From positions 62,001 to 126,000 of the forward strand of contig NZ_JAHFZG010000009.1 of the NCBI RefSeq assembly GCF_018619475.1: a stretch of DNA of 64,000 nt. Direction: 5' to 3'. Of the stretch, positions 19,248 through 28,200 are shown piece by piece. The notes under the pieces are model-generated. The model did not search any database and was not told where the DNA came from. It was given only the letters and a program-made list of their open reading frames with translations. The position numbers were made by a program, and so were the translations under genes. This stretch comes from Rhodomicrobium sp. Az07. Lineage in GTDB: Bacteria > Pseudomonadota > Alphaproteobacteria > Rhizobiales > Rhodomicrobiaceae. Every line of letters begins with the position of its first letter. Position 1 is the stretch's first letter.

Positions 19248-22061
19248 TCATTCTGATGGTTCCTCGCCCTCGATGTCGCCGCCGACATCCAAGCCGTCGC
19301 CATTGCCGTTCCCCGTCCCGTCGTCGCTGATCAACTCGGCCGAGACCACGCGCTCGTCCTGATCGGTGCGGAAGATCGTGACGCCCTGCGCGGAACGACC
19401 GGTGATCGAGATGCCTTCGACGGGGCAGCGGATCAGCTTGCCCCCGTTCGTCACCAGCATGATCTGGTCCGTATCTTCCACCGGGAATGACGCGATGAGG
19501 CGTCCGTTTCGATCGTTGACGGCCATGGCGATGATGCCTTTGCCGCCGCGTCCCGACGTCCGGTACTCATAGGACGAGGTGCGTTTGCCGAAGCCGCGCA
19601 CCGACATGGTCAGCACATATTGCTCCGCCGCGCCCATTTCGCCATACCGCGCGGGCGTGAGATCGGCGATGTCGGTGCTTTCGATCGCTTCGCCGTCGTC
19701 GAGAGCTTCCACCGCTGCGGCTTCCTGCTCGGCGGCGTCCGGCTCGGTCGCTGCGCGCTCACCGGCGGCGGCGCGGCGCATGGCGTTCGCCTGCTTGAGA
19801 TAGGCGGCGCGCTCGGCGGGTGTCGCGTTCATGTGTCGGAGGATTGCGAGGGAGATAACGGTGTCGTCCTCTTCGAGGCGGACACCCCGCACGCCGGTCG
19901 ACTCGCGGCCTTTGAAGATGCGCACGTCCGTCACCGGGAAGCGGATGGCCTGACCGTTGGCGGTCGTGAGAAGAATATCGTCGGTCTCGCGGCAGAGTTG
20001 CGCGCCCGCGATATCGTCGCCTGGATCGAGCTTCATGGCGATCTTGCCGTTCTGGCGAACCTCGGCGAAGTCGGCGAGTTCATTGCGCCGCACATTGCCC
20101 GAGCGGGTCGCGAACAGGATGAAGACGCCCGATTCGTCGCGCTCCTCGGGCAGCGGCAGGATGGACGTAATCGTCTCGTCCTGTTGCAGCGGCAGCAGGT
20201 TGATGAGCGCCTTGCCGCGCGCTTGCGGGGCAGACAGCGGCAGCCGCCACACCTTCATCTTGTAGGCCATGCCGCGCGAGGAGAGAAACAACACCGGCGT
20301 ATGCGTATTCGCGACGAACAGGCGCGTCACGAAATCCTCGTCGCGCGTCGTCATGCCGGAGCGGCCCTTGCCGCCGCGACGCTGCGCGCGATAGGTCGAC
20401 AGCGGCACGCGCTTGATGTAGCCGCGATGGCTGACGGTGACGACCATGTCCTCTTTCTGGATCAGGTCTTCATCGTCGACTTCGCCCTCGACGTCGAGGA
20501 TTTCGGTTCGGCGCGGCTTGGCGAACTCTTCCTTGATGGCGGTGAGTTCGTCCCGGATGATCGTGATGACGCGCGAGCGCGAGGAGAGGATATCGAGATA
20601 ATCGCGAATTTTTTCGGCGAGCGCCTTCAACTCGTCGGCAATTTCATCGCGGCCGAGCGCGGTCAGGCGTTGCAGGCGCAGTTCGAGGATCGCCTTCGCC
20701 TGATCGATGGACAGGCGGTAGACGTTGCCCTCGATGATGCGCGAGCGCGGATCTTCGATGAGCAGCAGCAGCGGCGCGATGTCGCCTGCGGGCCAGTCGC
20801 GCGACATGAGCGCTTCGCGCGCGCTCGCGGGATCGGGCGCGGTGCGGATGAGCTTGATCACCTCGTCGATATTGGCGACCGCGGTCGCGAGGCCGACGAG
20901 CACATGCGCGCGGTCACGCGCCTTGCCGAGCAGGAATTTCGTGCGCCGCGTAATGACCGTTTCGCGGAACTGCGTGAAAGCCTGGACAAAGTCGAGGAGC
21001 GTGTGCTGTTCCGGCCGGCCGCTATTGAGCGCCACCATGTTGGCGGCGAACACCGATTGCAGCGCCGTGAAGCGATAGAGCTGGTTCAGCACCACCTCCG
21101 GCATGGCATCGCGCTTCAGCTCGATGACGACGCGATAGCCCGAGCGGTCGCTTTCGTCCCGCACGTCGGAAATGCCCTCGACGCGCTTTTCGCGCACGAG
21201 TTCAGCGATGCGCTCTTGCAGCGTCGCCTTGTTCACCTGATAGGGGATTTCGGTCACGATCAGCGCATCGCGATCCTTGCGGATCGTCTCGACATGCACT
21301 TTTCCGCGCACGACGATGGAGCCGCGCCCCTTGAGATAGGCGGCGCGGATACCGGCCCGGCCCATGATCACGCCGCCGGTCGGAAAGTCCGGCCCCGGGA
21401 TGTGCTCCATGAGTTGCTCGATGTTGAGCGCGGGATTTTCGAGGAAGGCGAGACATGCGTCGATGACTTCGCCGAGATTGTGCGGCGGGATGTTCGTTGC
21501 CATGCCGACGGCGATGCCGCCCGCGCCGTTGACGAGGAGATTCGGAAAGCGCGCGGGCAGAACGGTCGGCTCTCGCTCGGAATTGTCGTAGTTCTCCTGA
21601 AAATCGACGGTGTCGTTCTCAAGATCGTTGAGCAGCGTGTCGGAGATCTTTTCGAGGCGCACCTCGGTGTAACGCATGGCTGCCGGCGGATCGCCATCGA
21701 CCGAGCCGAAATTCCCCTGCCCGTCGATAAGCGGCACGCTCATCGAGAAGTCCTGCACCATGCGGACGAGCGCGTCGTAAACGGACTGGTCCCCGTGCGG
21801 GTGATATTTACCGATCACGTCGCCGACGATGCGCGCGGATTTGCGATAAGGCTTGTTCCAGTAATAGCCGTTCTCGTTCATCGAGAAAAGGATGCGGCGG
21901 TGGACGGGTTTCAGCCCGTCGCGCACATCGGGCAGCGCGCGAGACACGATCACGCTCATCGCGTAATCGAGGTATGAGCGCTTCATCTCGTCGGTGATGA
22001 GGATGGGACGAATCTCCCCCGCACCGCGATCGCCCTTGTTGCCGTCTGACGGATCTGCCAA
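19248..22061 (-). CDS. gyrA: DNA gyrase subunit A
   Basis: 937 residues. With GyrB it introduces negative supercoils into DNA. Catalytic tyrosine is Tyr131 in [10 protein letters not shown]. The quinolone-determining helix reads [15 protein letters not shown]: the residue equivalent to E. coli Ser83 is Gln92, and Asp87 is kept as Asp96. The C-terminal domain starts at about residue 520 and contains beta-pinwheel repeats; the GyrA box lies in [12 protein letters not shown] (about 568), which distinguishes it from ParC. An acidic Ala/Glu-rich insertion at about 765-805 ([18 protein letters not shown]) sits between pinwheel blades. It is followed by coaD and preceded by ssb on the same strand. 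Confidence 0.96.
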   Translation of the reverse strand: MADPSDGNKGDRGAGEIRPILITDEMKRSYLDYAMSVIVSRALPDVRDGLKPVHRRILFSMNENGYYWNKPYRKSARIVGDVIGKYHPHGDQSVYDALVRMVQDFSMSVPLIDGQGNFGSVDGDPPAAMRYTEVRLEKISDTLLNDLENDTVDFQENYDNSEREPTVLPARFPNLLVNGAGGIAVGMATNIPPHNLGEVIDACLAFLENPALNIEQLMEHIPGPDFPTGGVIMGRAGIRAAYLKGRGSIVVRGKVHVETIRKDRDALIVTEIPYQVNKATLQERIAELVREKRVEGISDVRDESDRSGYRVVIELKRDAMPEVVLNQLYRFTALQSVFAANMVALNSGRPEQHTLLDFVQAFTQFRETVITRRTKFLLGKARDRAHVLVGLATAVANIDEVIKLIRTAPDPASAREALMSRDWPAGDIAPLLLLIEDPRSRIIEGNVYRLSIDQAKAILELRLQRLTALGRDEIADELKALAEKIRDYLDILSSRSRVITIIRDELTAIKEEFAKPRRTEILDVEGEVDDEDLIQKEDMVVTVSHRGYIKRVPLSTYRAQRRGGKGRSGMTTRDEDFVTRLFVANTHTPVLFLSSRGMAYKMKVWRLPLSAPQARGKALINLLPLQQDETITSILPLPEERDESGVFILFATRSGNVRRNELADFAEVRQNGKIAMKLDPGDDIAGAQLCRETDDILLTTANGQAIRFPVTDVRIFKGRESTGVRGVRLEEDDTVISLAILRHMNATPAERAAYLKQANAMRRAAAGERAATEPDAAEQEAAAVEALDDGEAIESTDIADLTPARYGEMGAAEQYVLTMSVRGFGKRTSSYEYRTSGRGGKGIIAMAVNDRNGRLIASFPVEDTDQIMLVTNGGKLIRCPVEGISITGRSAQGVTIFRTDQDERVVSAELISDDGTGNGNGDGLDVGGDIEGEEPSE

Positions 22062-22243
22062 AATCTGATCCTTGGCTTTCTCAAATGAAACACACGGCCG
22101 GAAACGCCGCTTGAACCTAGCCGGAAGTTACCGACTCGCTCCCGCGAGGACAAGGATCCTGTCCGTCCTGCGCAAGAAGATGTCTATTTTGTTATGCGCT
22201 TCGAGCGACGATCCACATCGCGGGGAAAGCACATCAAGCGCAC

Positions 22244-22795
22244 CTAAAATGGGATCTCGTCGTCCAGATCCTTGTCGAAAGGCTTCGGCTGTCCCGCGTC
22301 GCGCGGTTTGGCGCCTGCACCGCCGCCTCGGGCGCCACCACCGCCGCCGCCACGGCCGCTGTCACCGCGGTCGAAGCTGCTGGCAGCGCCTTCGTTGAAA
22401 CCGCTGCCTCCGCCTTCGCCATAACCGCCCGCACCGCCGCCTGCGCGTCCGTCGAGCATGGTGAGCTGGCCGTTGAAGTTCTGCAAGACGACCTCGGTTG
22501 TGTAGCGGTCGTTCCCTGAATTATCCTGCCATTTCCGGGTTTGCAACTGGCCTTCGATATAAACCTTCGCGCCTTTGCGGAGGTATTGCTGCGCCACCTT
22601 GCCGAGCTGCTCGTTGAAGATGACGACGCTGTGCCACTCCGTCTTTTCGCGGCGTTCCCCCGACTGTTTGTCGCGCCATGATTCCGTCGTCGCAAGCCGA
22701 AGATTGCATATCGAACGGCCATCCTGGGTGTGGCGCACTTCGGGATCGGCCCCGAGATTACCGATGAGAATGACCTTATTCACCGAGCCCGCCAT
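22244..22795 (-). CDS. ssb: Single-stranded DNA-binding protein
   Basis: 183 residues from ATG 22795 (AAGGAG five bases ahead). OB-fold at residues 1-110 ([50 protein letters not shown]), then a long Gly-rich flexible linker (about 118-165) and the acidic tip DLDDEIPF that recruits repair and replication partners. It protects single-stranded DNA. An alphaproteobacterial SOS box lies 119-133 bases upstream, which points to LexA control. Confidence 0.96.
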   Translation of the reverse strand: MAGSVNKVILIGNLGADPEVRHTQDGRSICNLRLATTESWRDKQSGERREKTEWHSVVIFNEQLGKVAQQYLRKGAKVYIEGQLQTRKWQDNSGNDRYTTEVVLQNFNGQLTMLDGRAGGGAGGYGEGGGSGFNEGAASSFDRGDSGRGGGGGGARGGGAGAKPRDAGQPKPFDKDLDDEIPF

Positions 22796-23309
22796 GAGAG
22801 CTCCTTTCATCAAACATTGAGTCGCTGCGACGAGTGTACATGAAGCGTCAGCGCTCAAAACACAACTGCCCTCGCGCAATCGGCTTTTCCACCGCGGGAC
22901 GGCATGAAGCGACGTTCACTGTATGTTCTATATTGCAACCCAGCTTGTTGTCAAGCACCGAAGGTTGTCGAGACGCTTTATTAACAGCGGCGCGGGAAAC
23001 ATCCGATAAATATGGATTTTTCGGGCCAAAAAACCACACTTTGTTACAAAATTACCCTGCAACCAGCATATGGCGCGTCTCTCGCCCGAAAGGTTGTTGA
23101 CGCGCGGCGCTACACGGCTCGAAGGTTGTGTAGCGTCACGCGGCCATTTACACCTGATTCTGTTGGCCAAATCGCAATCAGTGGTCTTGACCCGGTGGAT
23201 CGAACGTACAACATCGATTGCACTCGAAGGGATGGGTTTGTTAGATCAGCCATCGGTAACGGACGCCCGGATTTCTCTTTCTAAGGCATGAATTAAGAAG
23301 GAACTCGAG
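22796..23309. other. Divergent promoter region between ssb and the HU gene
   Basis: There are 514 bases with no supported gene and several AT-rich patches (22985-23060). It holds the promoters of ssb (minus) and of the HU gene (plus), an SOS box at 22914-22928, and three copies of CGAA(A)GGTTGT at 22959-22968, 23087-23097 and 23120-23129. No clear sigma-70 pair with correct spacing could be assigned. Confidence 0.5.
22914..22928. promoter_or_regulatory. SOS box (LexA site), GTTC-N7-GTTC
   Basis: The sequence reads GTTC ACTGTAT GTTC, a perfect match to the direct-repeat LexA site of Alphaproteobacteria (GAAC-N7-GAAC on the other strand). It lies 119 bases upstream of the ssb start. Established knowledge: alphaproteobacterial LexA binds this repeat and ssb is a frequent target. 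That it controls ssb here is inference from position. Confidence 0.75.
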
Positions 23310-23690
23310 ATGTCGAAAACGCAAGCGGCGCCTGCGGCCAAGGCTGCGAAATCTGAGGCGGCCAAACCCAAGGCAGCAGCAAAGGCGGCGGCGCCTGCGA
23401 AGGCCGAAAAGGCTGAGATCGTGACGCTCCGTCAGCTCGCCACGGAAGTCGCCGAAACGCACGGCCTTTCCCAGAAGCAGGCGAGCGAGGTTCTGTCCGA
23501 GGCTGTCTCCAGCATTGGCAAGCACCTGAAGAAGGGCGCGCGCATCCGGATCGCCGGCCTCGGCACGCTCGAAGTGCGCAAGCGCGCCGCCCGCACCGGT
23601 CGCAACCCGGCCACGGGCGAGGCGATTGAGATCAAGGCGAGCAAGAAAGTGGCTTTCCGCGCCGCAAAGGATCTGAGCGAAGCCATCTGA
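23310..23690 (+). CDS. HU family nucleoid protein with Lys/Ala-rich N-terminal tail
   Basis: 126 residues. Residues 1-36 are a low-complexity Lys/Ala/Pro tail (KAAKSEAAKPKAAAKAAAPAKA) like eukaryotic histone H1 tails; residues 37-126 are a full HU/IHF domain: TLRQLATEVAETHGLSQKQASEVL, then IRIAGLGTLEVRKRAARTGRNPATGE, whose beta-arm holds the DNA-intercalating Pro. AAGGAA sits ahead of ATG 23310. It should bend and compact DNA, with the tail adding non-specific charge-based contacts. Tailed HU proteins are known in actinobacteria and some other groups; here the tail is at the N-terminus. Confidence 0.93.
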   Translation: MSKTQAAPAAKAAKSEAAKPKAAAKAAAPAKAEKAEIVTLRQLATEVAETHGLSQKQASEVLSEAVSSIGKHLKKGARIRIAGLGTLEVRKRAARTGRNPATGEAIEIKASKKVAFRAAKDLSEAI

Positions 23691-23772
23691 GGCTTGCACG
23701 TACAAGCAGTCGAGTTCGGCCGGCGACGAAACGGTGCGGCTATCAGACATCGTTTCGTCGCGGCAAGGCTCG

Positions 23773-24054
23773 TTATTTAGGACGCACGCAAAGCGAGCGG
23801 TCGGCGAGAATATTTTTTATCGCAGTCATTTCCTTTTCGATCGCGCTGAGGCGGGTGTCCGTCTCTGTCTTGTCGCGCGCAATTCCAGACATGACGCCGC
23901 CGACGGTGTATCCGGCGACGACCAGAAAGCCGCCGAACGTCAATACCATCGCGAACGGCAGATAAACGCGGCTCAACGGTATGGCGCTGTGATGACCGTT
24001 GACGGCAGCAACCGAAGATGCGGCTGGGTGCCGCCCGTCGTCCGGAAGTGTCAT
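23773..24054 (-). CDS. Small phage membrane protein with coiled-coil tail
   Basis: 93 residues from ATG 24054, which overlaps the stop of the upstream gene (ATGA). One membrane helix at about residues 30-52 (VYLPFAMVLTFGGFLVVAGYTVGGV), then a charged heptad segment (ARDKTETDTRLSAIEKEMTAIKNILADR). No family recognised. Its position as the last gene of a lysis module suggests a holin, antiholin or spanin-like role: a single-helix protein with a coiled coil fits the inner-membrane spanin layout, but no outer-membrane partner is seen. This is inference from context. Confidence 0.65.
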   Translation of the reverse strand: MTLPDDGRHPAASSVAAVNGHHSAIPLSRVYLPFAMVLTFGGFLVVAGYTVGGVMSGIARDKTETDTRLSAIEKEMTAIKNILADRSLCVRPK

Positions 24055-24398
24055 CGAGACCGCCTCTCGGCCTTCACCGCCGGGCACGGCTTCTGCGTGG
24101 CCGTTATTCTGGCCCGCTCGATTGTCCGCCCTTCCTCGATATAGTGGTATCGCAGGTAAAGAAGGCCGAGCGTTGCCGCGAGGATGGCCAGTGCCACCCG
24201 GCCCTCCGCACTTTTCGAAAGCGAGGCGAGGATTTCCCCGATCGCTGCAACGATCGCCCCGACGAATTGCGCGACGCCGCTGACAATCGGAGCCAGCGGC
24301 CCGAGGAAGGCAAGCGCGCCGACAGAAAGGCCGAGCTTCGCCGCCCCGGTCGCGAGACTTCCAAAAGACGATAAAATGAAAGCAAGAAGCGCGTTCAT
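24051..24398 (-). CDS. Holin-like phage membrane protein
   Basis: 115 residues, GGGAG ahead of ATG 24398, 13 bases after the endolysin stop. Hydrophobic segments at about 4-20 (LLAFILSSFGSLATG), 22-58 (a long Ala/Gly/Ile stretch that can form two helices) and 69-84 (ALAILAATLGLLYLRY), then a basic tail (RARITATQKPCPAVKAERRSR). Several helices, short length, basic C-terminus and a place beside an endolysin gene are the usual features of holins, which open the inner membrane to end the phage cycle. Family assignment is not possible by eye. Confidence 0.65.
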   Translation of the reverse strand: MNALLAFILSSFGSLATGAAKLGLSVGALAFLGPLAPIVSGVAQFVGAIVAAIGEILASLSKSAEGRVALAILAATLGLLYLRYHYIEEGRTIERARITATQKPCPAVKAERRSR

Positions 24399-24411
24399 GG
24401 ATGGGCTCCCG

Positions 24412-25449
24412 TCAATCGGTTGAGGCAGCGGGGGCGGATGTGCCCTGATAGTCGAAATTGCGGTACGCCTTGATGTGCTCGCTCCGGATGAGCCGGATCA
24501 ATGCGATAGCCGCCACGAGAACAGCGCACAGAAGCAGCCAGCGATTGGTGGAGGCCCACGCAAGGACACCTTGCAGCGGTTCGAGGGCCGCACGCGCGCC
24601 ACCGATGCTGTCGAGTACGCTGTCGCTGGAGAAGGTTTCGGTTGCCGCCGCGGCCCCGAAAAGCCACGCGAAGACCCGTTGCAGCAGGTTCATCTGGCGC
24701 AGCGGCCTGTCGCCTGCCGCTTCGAGATCGCGCCTCGAAACCTCGCGCCGCTTTGGCAGCATCGGCGTCGCGTCCGCGAGCGCTCCGCCGTAGCTTGGCT
24801 GCCAGATGCCCGCCTCGCCGTCGAGCCCGTTATCGTGCTGGAAGAGCATGACCGCGCGATGGGTCTGCGCGCCGAAGATCCCGTCCACAGCTCCGGCCGG
24901 ATATCCGAGAGCACGAAGCCGGGCCTGAAGGACGCGAACCTCCTCGCCCCGCATTCCGGCATGGAGCGTCTCGTCGAACGGCAATTGCGCCTCCGGCTGA
25001 CCTGCCATCGTGCGCGCGTCTATCCTGATCCCCGCGACGCGGCGCGCCCATCCGGTTCCGAAAACGCGCCACAGCCGCCCGAGCCGCTTGAGAAATTCGA
25101 GCCGCGCATCGCAATAGGCGTCCACATATGGCGCCTCGTCGAGCCATTGCCGCGCGCGGCCCGGGCCTGAATTCACGGCCGCGTCGAAAACGCAGAGGTC
25201 GAGCCCGAGTGGAAGGGCGTCACAGGTCATCGCGTCCCAGTAATTTTCACGGTATATCGCGCGAAGTTCCGCGTCTTCGATCTGCCGCACCGGCCTTGGC
25301 CGCTTACCCCGTTTCTTTCTCCATGCGTCGTATTCGCGCTGGATCACGCCGCGCATCGTGGGGCCGCCCGGGTCGTCCGGGTGATTGGAATAGCCCCCCT
25401 CCCATTTGAGCGTGATAGCAAGGCAGCGCTCGAAATTGCCAGCCGCCAT
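24412..25449 (-). CDS. Phage endolysin: GH108 muramidase, peptidoglycan-binding domain, C-terminal membrane anchor
   Basis: 345 residues from ATG 25449 (GGGAGGTG ahead). Residues 1-165: glycoside hydrolase 108 domain with the family start LAITLKWEGGYSNHPDDPGGPT; Glu17 is the catalytic acid, followed by NYWDAMTCDALP and the paired C-terminal helix of this family. Residues 175-235: peptidoglycan-binding repeat (RGEEVRVLQARLRALGYPAGAVDGIFG). Residues about 304-321 form a hydrophobic helix (WLLLCAVLVAAIALIRL) near the C-terminus, unusual for an endolysin and suggesting membrane anchoring. It should cut the glycan backbone to release particles. It is first of three tightly packed lysis genes. Confidence 0.88.
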   Translation of the reverse strand: MAAGNFERCLAITLKWEGGYSNHPDDPGGPTMRGVIQREYDAWRKKRGKRPRPVRQIEDAELRAIYRENYWDAMTCDALPLGLDLCVFDAAVNSGPGRARQWLDEAPYVDAYCDARLEFLKRLGRLWRVFGTGWARRVAGIRIDARTMAGQPEAQLPFDETLHAGMRGEEVRVLQARLRALGYPAGAVDGIFGAQTHRAVMLFQHDNGLDGEAGIWQPSYGGALADATPMLPKRREVSRRDLEAAGDRPLRQMNLLQRVFAWLFGAAAATETFSSDSVLDSIGGARAALEPLQGVLAWASTNRWLLLCAVLVAAIALIRLIRSEHIKAYRNFDYQGTSAPAASTD

Positions 25450-25471
25450 GATGCACCTCCCATAAATGAAG

Positions 25472-25494
25472 AAAGCCGGTCCATGACCGGCTTT
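25472..25494 (-). repeat. Hairpin just upstream of the endolysin gene
   Basis: The arms AAAGCCGGTC and GACCGGCTTT surround a loop of three bases. On the minus strand it is followed by CTTCATTT, a poor U-tract, 23 bases before the endolysin start. It could be a weak terminator that also sits in the 5' leader, or an mRNA structure that protects the lysis transcript. Function is inference. Confidence 0.55.
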
Positions 25495-25717
25495 CAAAAG
25501 ACAAAGATATCGATTGACAGTTAGCCGCCCCACCTCGCCAGCGCGGCGATTGGTTCAGTTGGCTTCGACTTTCTCTGGCTGCCGCCAGGCTATGTGCCGA
25601 ATACGAAACGGCGAGCAGCGCATGAGATCGGATAACTCACGCTCATGGCTGCAAGACGGGCCTACCCTATGATCGCGCATCTATCTTCCCTTCCGCTGCT
25701 CACCGCACTCGGCCATG

Positions 25718-25747
25718 GTTGAGCCGGATGCCTATCTCCGGCTCAAC
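25718..25747 (-). terminator. Inverted repeat after the 53-residue phage gene
   Basis: Perfect 11-base arms (GTTGAGCCGGA / TCCGGCTCAAC) with a loop of eight bases, 20 bases beyond the stop of the small phage gene at 25767. There is no U-tract, so it is at best a factor-dependent or partial terminator; it could instead stabilise the tail-fibre mRNA 3' end. Confidence 0.4.
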
Positions 25748-25766
25748 GCGTTACAAAGTCATTCAG

Positions 25767-25928
25767 CTAGCCCTCGACTGCGGCTGCGGCGGTAGCGGCC
25801 GCAACCTTTCCAACAAAAGCCGCCACCACATTCAGTGCGGCTATACCGGAATGTCGCAACGCTATGTCGAGCAACTGCTGAAACGCCTGGACTTCCTGTG
25901 GATCGAGTTCGATCACGATCTTGGTCAT
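25767..25928 (-). CDS. Small phage protein, 53 residues
   Basis: Begins MTKIVIELDPQEVQAFQQLL and ends in an Ala-rich stretch (VAAATAAAAVEG). AAGGGA lies eight bases ahead of ATG 25928, and the gene starts 19 bases after the stop of the tail-fibre gene, so it is part of the same transcript. The first 30 residues look like a strand plus amphipathic helix and the rest is a mildly hydrophobic helix. No family recognised. Position between tail fibre and lysis genes suggests a small accessory or chaperone-like protein, which is inference only. Confidence 0.62.
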   Translation of the reverse strand: MTKIVIELDPQEVQAFQQLLDIALRHSGIAALNVVAAFVGKVAAATAAAAVEG

Positions 25929-25946
25929 TGGGGGTTCCCTTTCACA

Positions 25947-28064
25947 CTACCACGTCGATAGCGCGGCGCGTTTCCATGTGTTGCTGGCGGTGCAGATGTA
26001 GATATAGTTCGCGTCGACGGCGATAGTGCCGGCGTAACCCGCCGCTGCCGCCGTGGCTGGAGCCGTTTTCGTCGTTATCAGCTGGCCTTGGACGGTTCCC
26101 AATGCCTCAACGTAAGTGCAAGCGACGAGACCGTCCGGCCGCAGGGCGACCTTGGTTGAGCCAGCGAAGTTCTTGACGAGAAGAAGGTTGGTCGTGTCAA
26201 TGCCGGAGGTAGCCGGCTGCAAGGTCATCGGAGCGCGAGCTGTGACGGCACCCGTCCCGGCCACAGAGAAGCCGATGGTCTGTGCGTGATTGGCGACGGC
26301 AAACTGAACGTTTGCATTATCTCCCTCAGCCGCCGCATGGACACCGAGAACACATGGCGACGCCCAACTATACGCGTTTGATTTAAACCAGAGTGGAATG
26401 CTCACCGCCCCGCCGCCGGCACGATAAGGTACCATTGTAAGTTCTGTCGCGGTGATACTGCCCTCGATCTCGAAGTGATTCGACAGCGAGCGAAACACAA
26501 GGGCATTGGTTGCTTCCACCGTGCCTCGATTTGATCCCTTGAAAGAAAGCATCGGCCCGATGCCAACCGTCGCACCTTCATCCGAGATGGTGAACATATC
26601 GACGCCGTCCATCGCAAAGGCCAGCGCGTAGTTATTCCAGTAGAAGCCGGTCGGCGAATAGAGAGGATCGTCTATCTGAAAGGCGAGCGACGGGTTGCCG
26701 GCGTTGCCGGCGGGAAGGGTGAGCGGGCCGTTAAGCGCGAGTTTCCCCGTCACCGACTTGGCGTGATTGGTGATCTCCTGAAGGGTGATCGACTCGACAA
26801 CGACTGGGCCATACTGACAAATCAGTTGTACCCCACGCCCCACCCCGGCAGCAGCAGGCCCGAGAAGATAGAACGTGTGAGTGCCGTTGTTGCGGATGCG
26901 TTGGGCAGATATAGCGCCGTAGGAAAGACCGACCACGAGCGCGGTATTCGCATCAACGCCGGATATGGTGATTGTGACTTTATAGATGGCGCCGGCAGCG
27001 TAGTTGCCGGTCATTTGCGTCAGTGTACCTCCCGCCGACGAGCAGGCAGCACCGCCACCCGTTTTCCAAGTCCACGCGCCGTTGACGGTCCAGCCGGCAA
27101 GGTCTGTCGCGAAGGTGCTGTTTGTCAGCACGTTGCTGCCGATAGTGAAATCATCGAGGGCGATGTTGTTCAGCGGCGACGACGACCATGCGGGCGCGCC
27201 GCTTGCGCCGGTAAGAACACGGCTATTCGCGGCATATGGAAGGCGAGTCGCAGCGCCGGACGCACCGCCGATGATGATGTCGCCAGTCGACGTCATCGGA
27301 TTTGTCATGCCGGAACCGCCGCCGGACGCATCTTCCCAGGCCGGAGCGCCGGAAACGACCGTGAGCACCTGGCCTGTTGAGCCGATGCTGAGACGCTGGG
27401 CCGCGCCGGACGCGCCGCCCGTAAGGATATCGCCCGCCGCCGTCAGCGGAGAAAGCGCGTCGAAGGCTGCGTTCGCGGTCGTCTGCCCGGTGCCGCCGTT
27501 GGCGATGGAAAGCGGCGTGCCGGACCAGTCGTCATTATCGATCGAGGACGCTGTCGCCAATGTGCCGAGCGAAGGCGTGTTCACGAGGTCGGAGTAACTG
27601 CCCGTGCCCGCAACCGTCGCGAGGCCGTCGATTTTCGCGGCGCGGGTGCTGTCGAGAACCCCGGCCGTCGTCGTGGTGGCGGCGGCGATGGTAACGCCGG
27701 AGCCGCTGGAACTTGTCAGATTGACTGTATTGACCGTATAGCTGGCGCCGATATCCGTGGCCCCGCCTTCCGAAGCAGAAGCGTGCGGAATGTCGTCGGC
27801 GGGCCACGGAGATACCGGAGCGGACGACGTCGTCAGCACTTCCTTGTAGTCTGCGGCAGCGCCGAGATACACATCCGTCGTGAGTCGGCCAGAGCCGTCG
27901 AGAACGAGCGGATTGGTATTCACAATCGTGCCTTCATCGTCCGTATACGTATCTTGGGGCGTCGTCGTGCCCGCCTGATAGTAATGCAGGTTGCCGAGTG
28001 CCAACGGATGTCCGTTGCTGTCAAAGAACTGATACCCCTTGGGGTAACGCAAGCGCGTAACCAT
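25947..28064 (-). CDS. Phage tail-fibre protein
   Basis: 705 residues. The N-terminal block (about 1-90: LRYPKGYQFFDSNGHPLALGNLHYYQAG, then LVLDGSGRLTTDVYLGAAADYKEVL) is the particle-attachment domain seen in many tail fibres and tailspikes. The middle (about 130-300) has imperfect Gly/Ser/Ala repeats built on GDILTGGASGAAQRLSIGSTGQVL and GDIIIGGASGAATRLPYAANSRVL. The C-terminal half is beta-rich and ends VDANYIYICTASNTWKRAAL, a common fibre tip. It should bind the host surface. No intramolecular chaperone or glycan-cleaving motif was recognised. Same strand as the virion genes further along. Confidence 0.85.
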   Translation of the reverse strand: MVTRLRYPKGYQFFDSNGHPLALGNLHYYQAGTTTPQDTYTDDEGTIVNTNPLVLDGSGRLTTDVYLGAAADYKEVLTTSSAPVSPWPADDIPHASASEGGATDIGASYTVNTVNLTSSSGSGVTIAAATTTTAGVLDSTRAAKIDGLATVAGTGSYSDLVNTPSLGTLATASSIDNDDWSGTPLSIANGGTGQTTANAAFDALSPLTAAGDILTGGASGAAQRLSIGSTGQVLTVVSGAPAWEDASGGGSGMTNPMTSTGDIIIGGASGAATRLPYAANSRVLTGASGAPAWSSSPLNNIALDDFTIGSNVLTNSTFATDLAGWTVNGAWTWKTGGGAACSSAGGTLTQMTGNYAAGAIYKVTITISGVDANTALVVGLSYGAISAQRIRNNGTHTFYLLGPAAAGVGRGVQLICQYGPVVVESITLQEITNHAKSVTGKLALNGPLTLPAGNAGNPSLAFQIDDPLYSPTGFYWNNYALAFAMDGVDMFTISDEGATVGIGPMLSFKGSNRGTVEATNALVFRSLSNHFEIEGSITATELTMVPYRAGGGAVSIPLWFKSNAYSWASPCVLGVHAAAEGDNANVQFAVANHAQTIGFSVAGTGAVTARAPMTLQPATSGIDTTNLLLVKNFAGSTKVALRPDGLVACTYVEALGTVQGQLITTKTAPATAAAAGYAGTIAVDANYIYICTASNTWKRAALSTW

Positions 28065-28200
28065 GCGTATGCTCCATTGTTGTGTTAAAGTTTCTAGGGT
28101 ATGCGGTGCGGACCGTTTGGACCGGCTCGCACAATTGGTTTCCGCGAGCGCGCCTCCGATTTTGGGCGTGCATTGTGGCGCGGTGTCACAGGGGGCGGCG

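Larger units (their letters stand above)
25450..25766. other. Intergenic region in the phage lysis module with two hairpins
   Basis: There are 317 bases between the 53-residue gene and the endolysin, without a supported gene on either strand. Two perfect inverted repeats are present: arms of 10 bases at 25472-25494 and arms of 11 bases at 25718-25747. Confidence 0.5.

Noticed and set aside
19620-21977. Plus-strand open frame of 785 codons
   Set aside because: Antisense of gyrA; its composition (His, Arg, Asp, Val) is the usual shadow of a GC-rich gene.
25947-28064. Tailspike with glycan-cleaving activity
   Set aside because: Only the particle-attachment domain and Gly/Ser repeats are recognisable; no catalytic pattern is visible, so only tail fibre is claimed.
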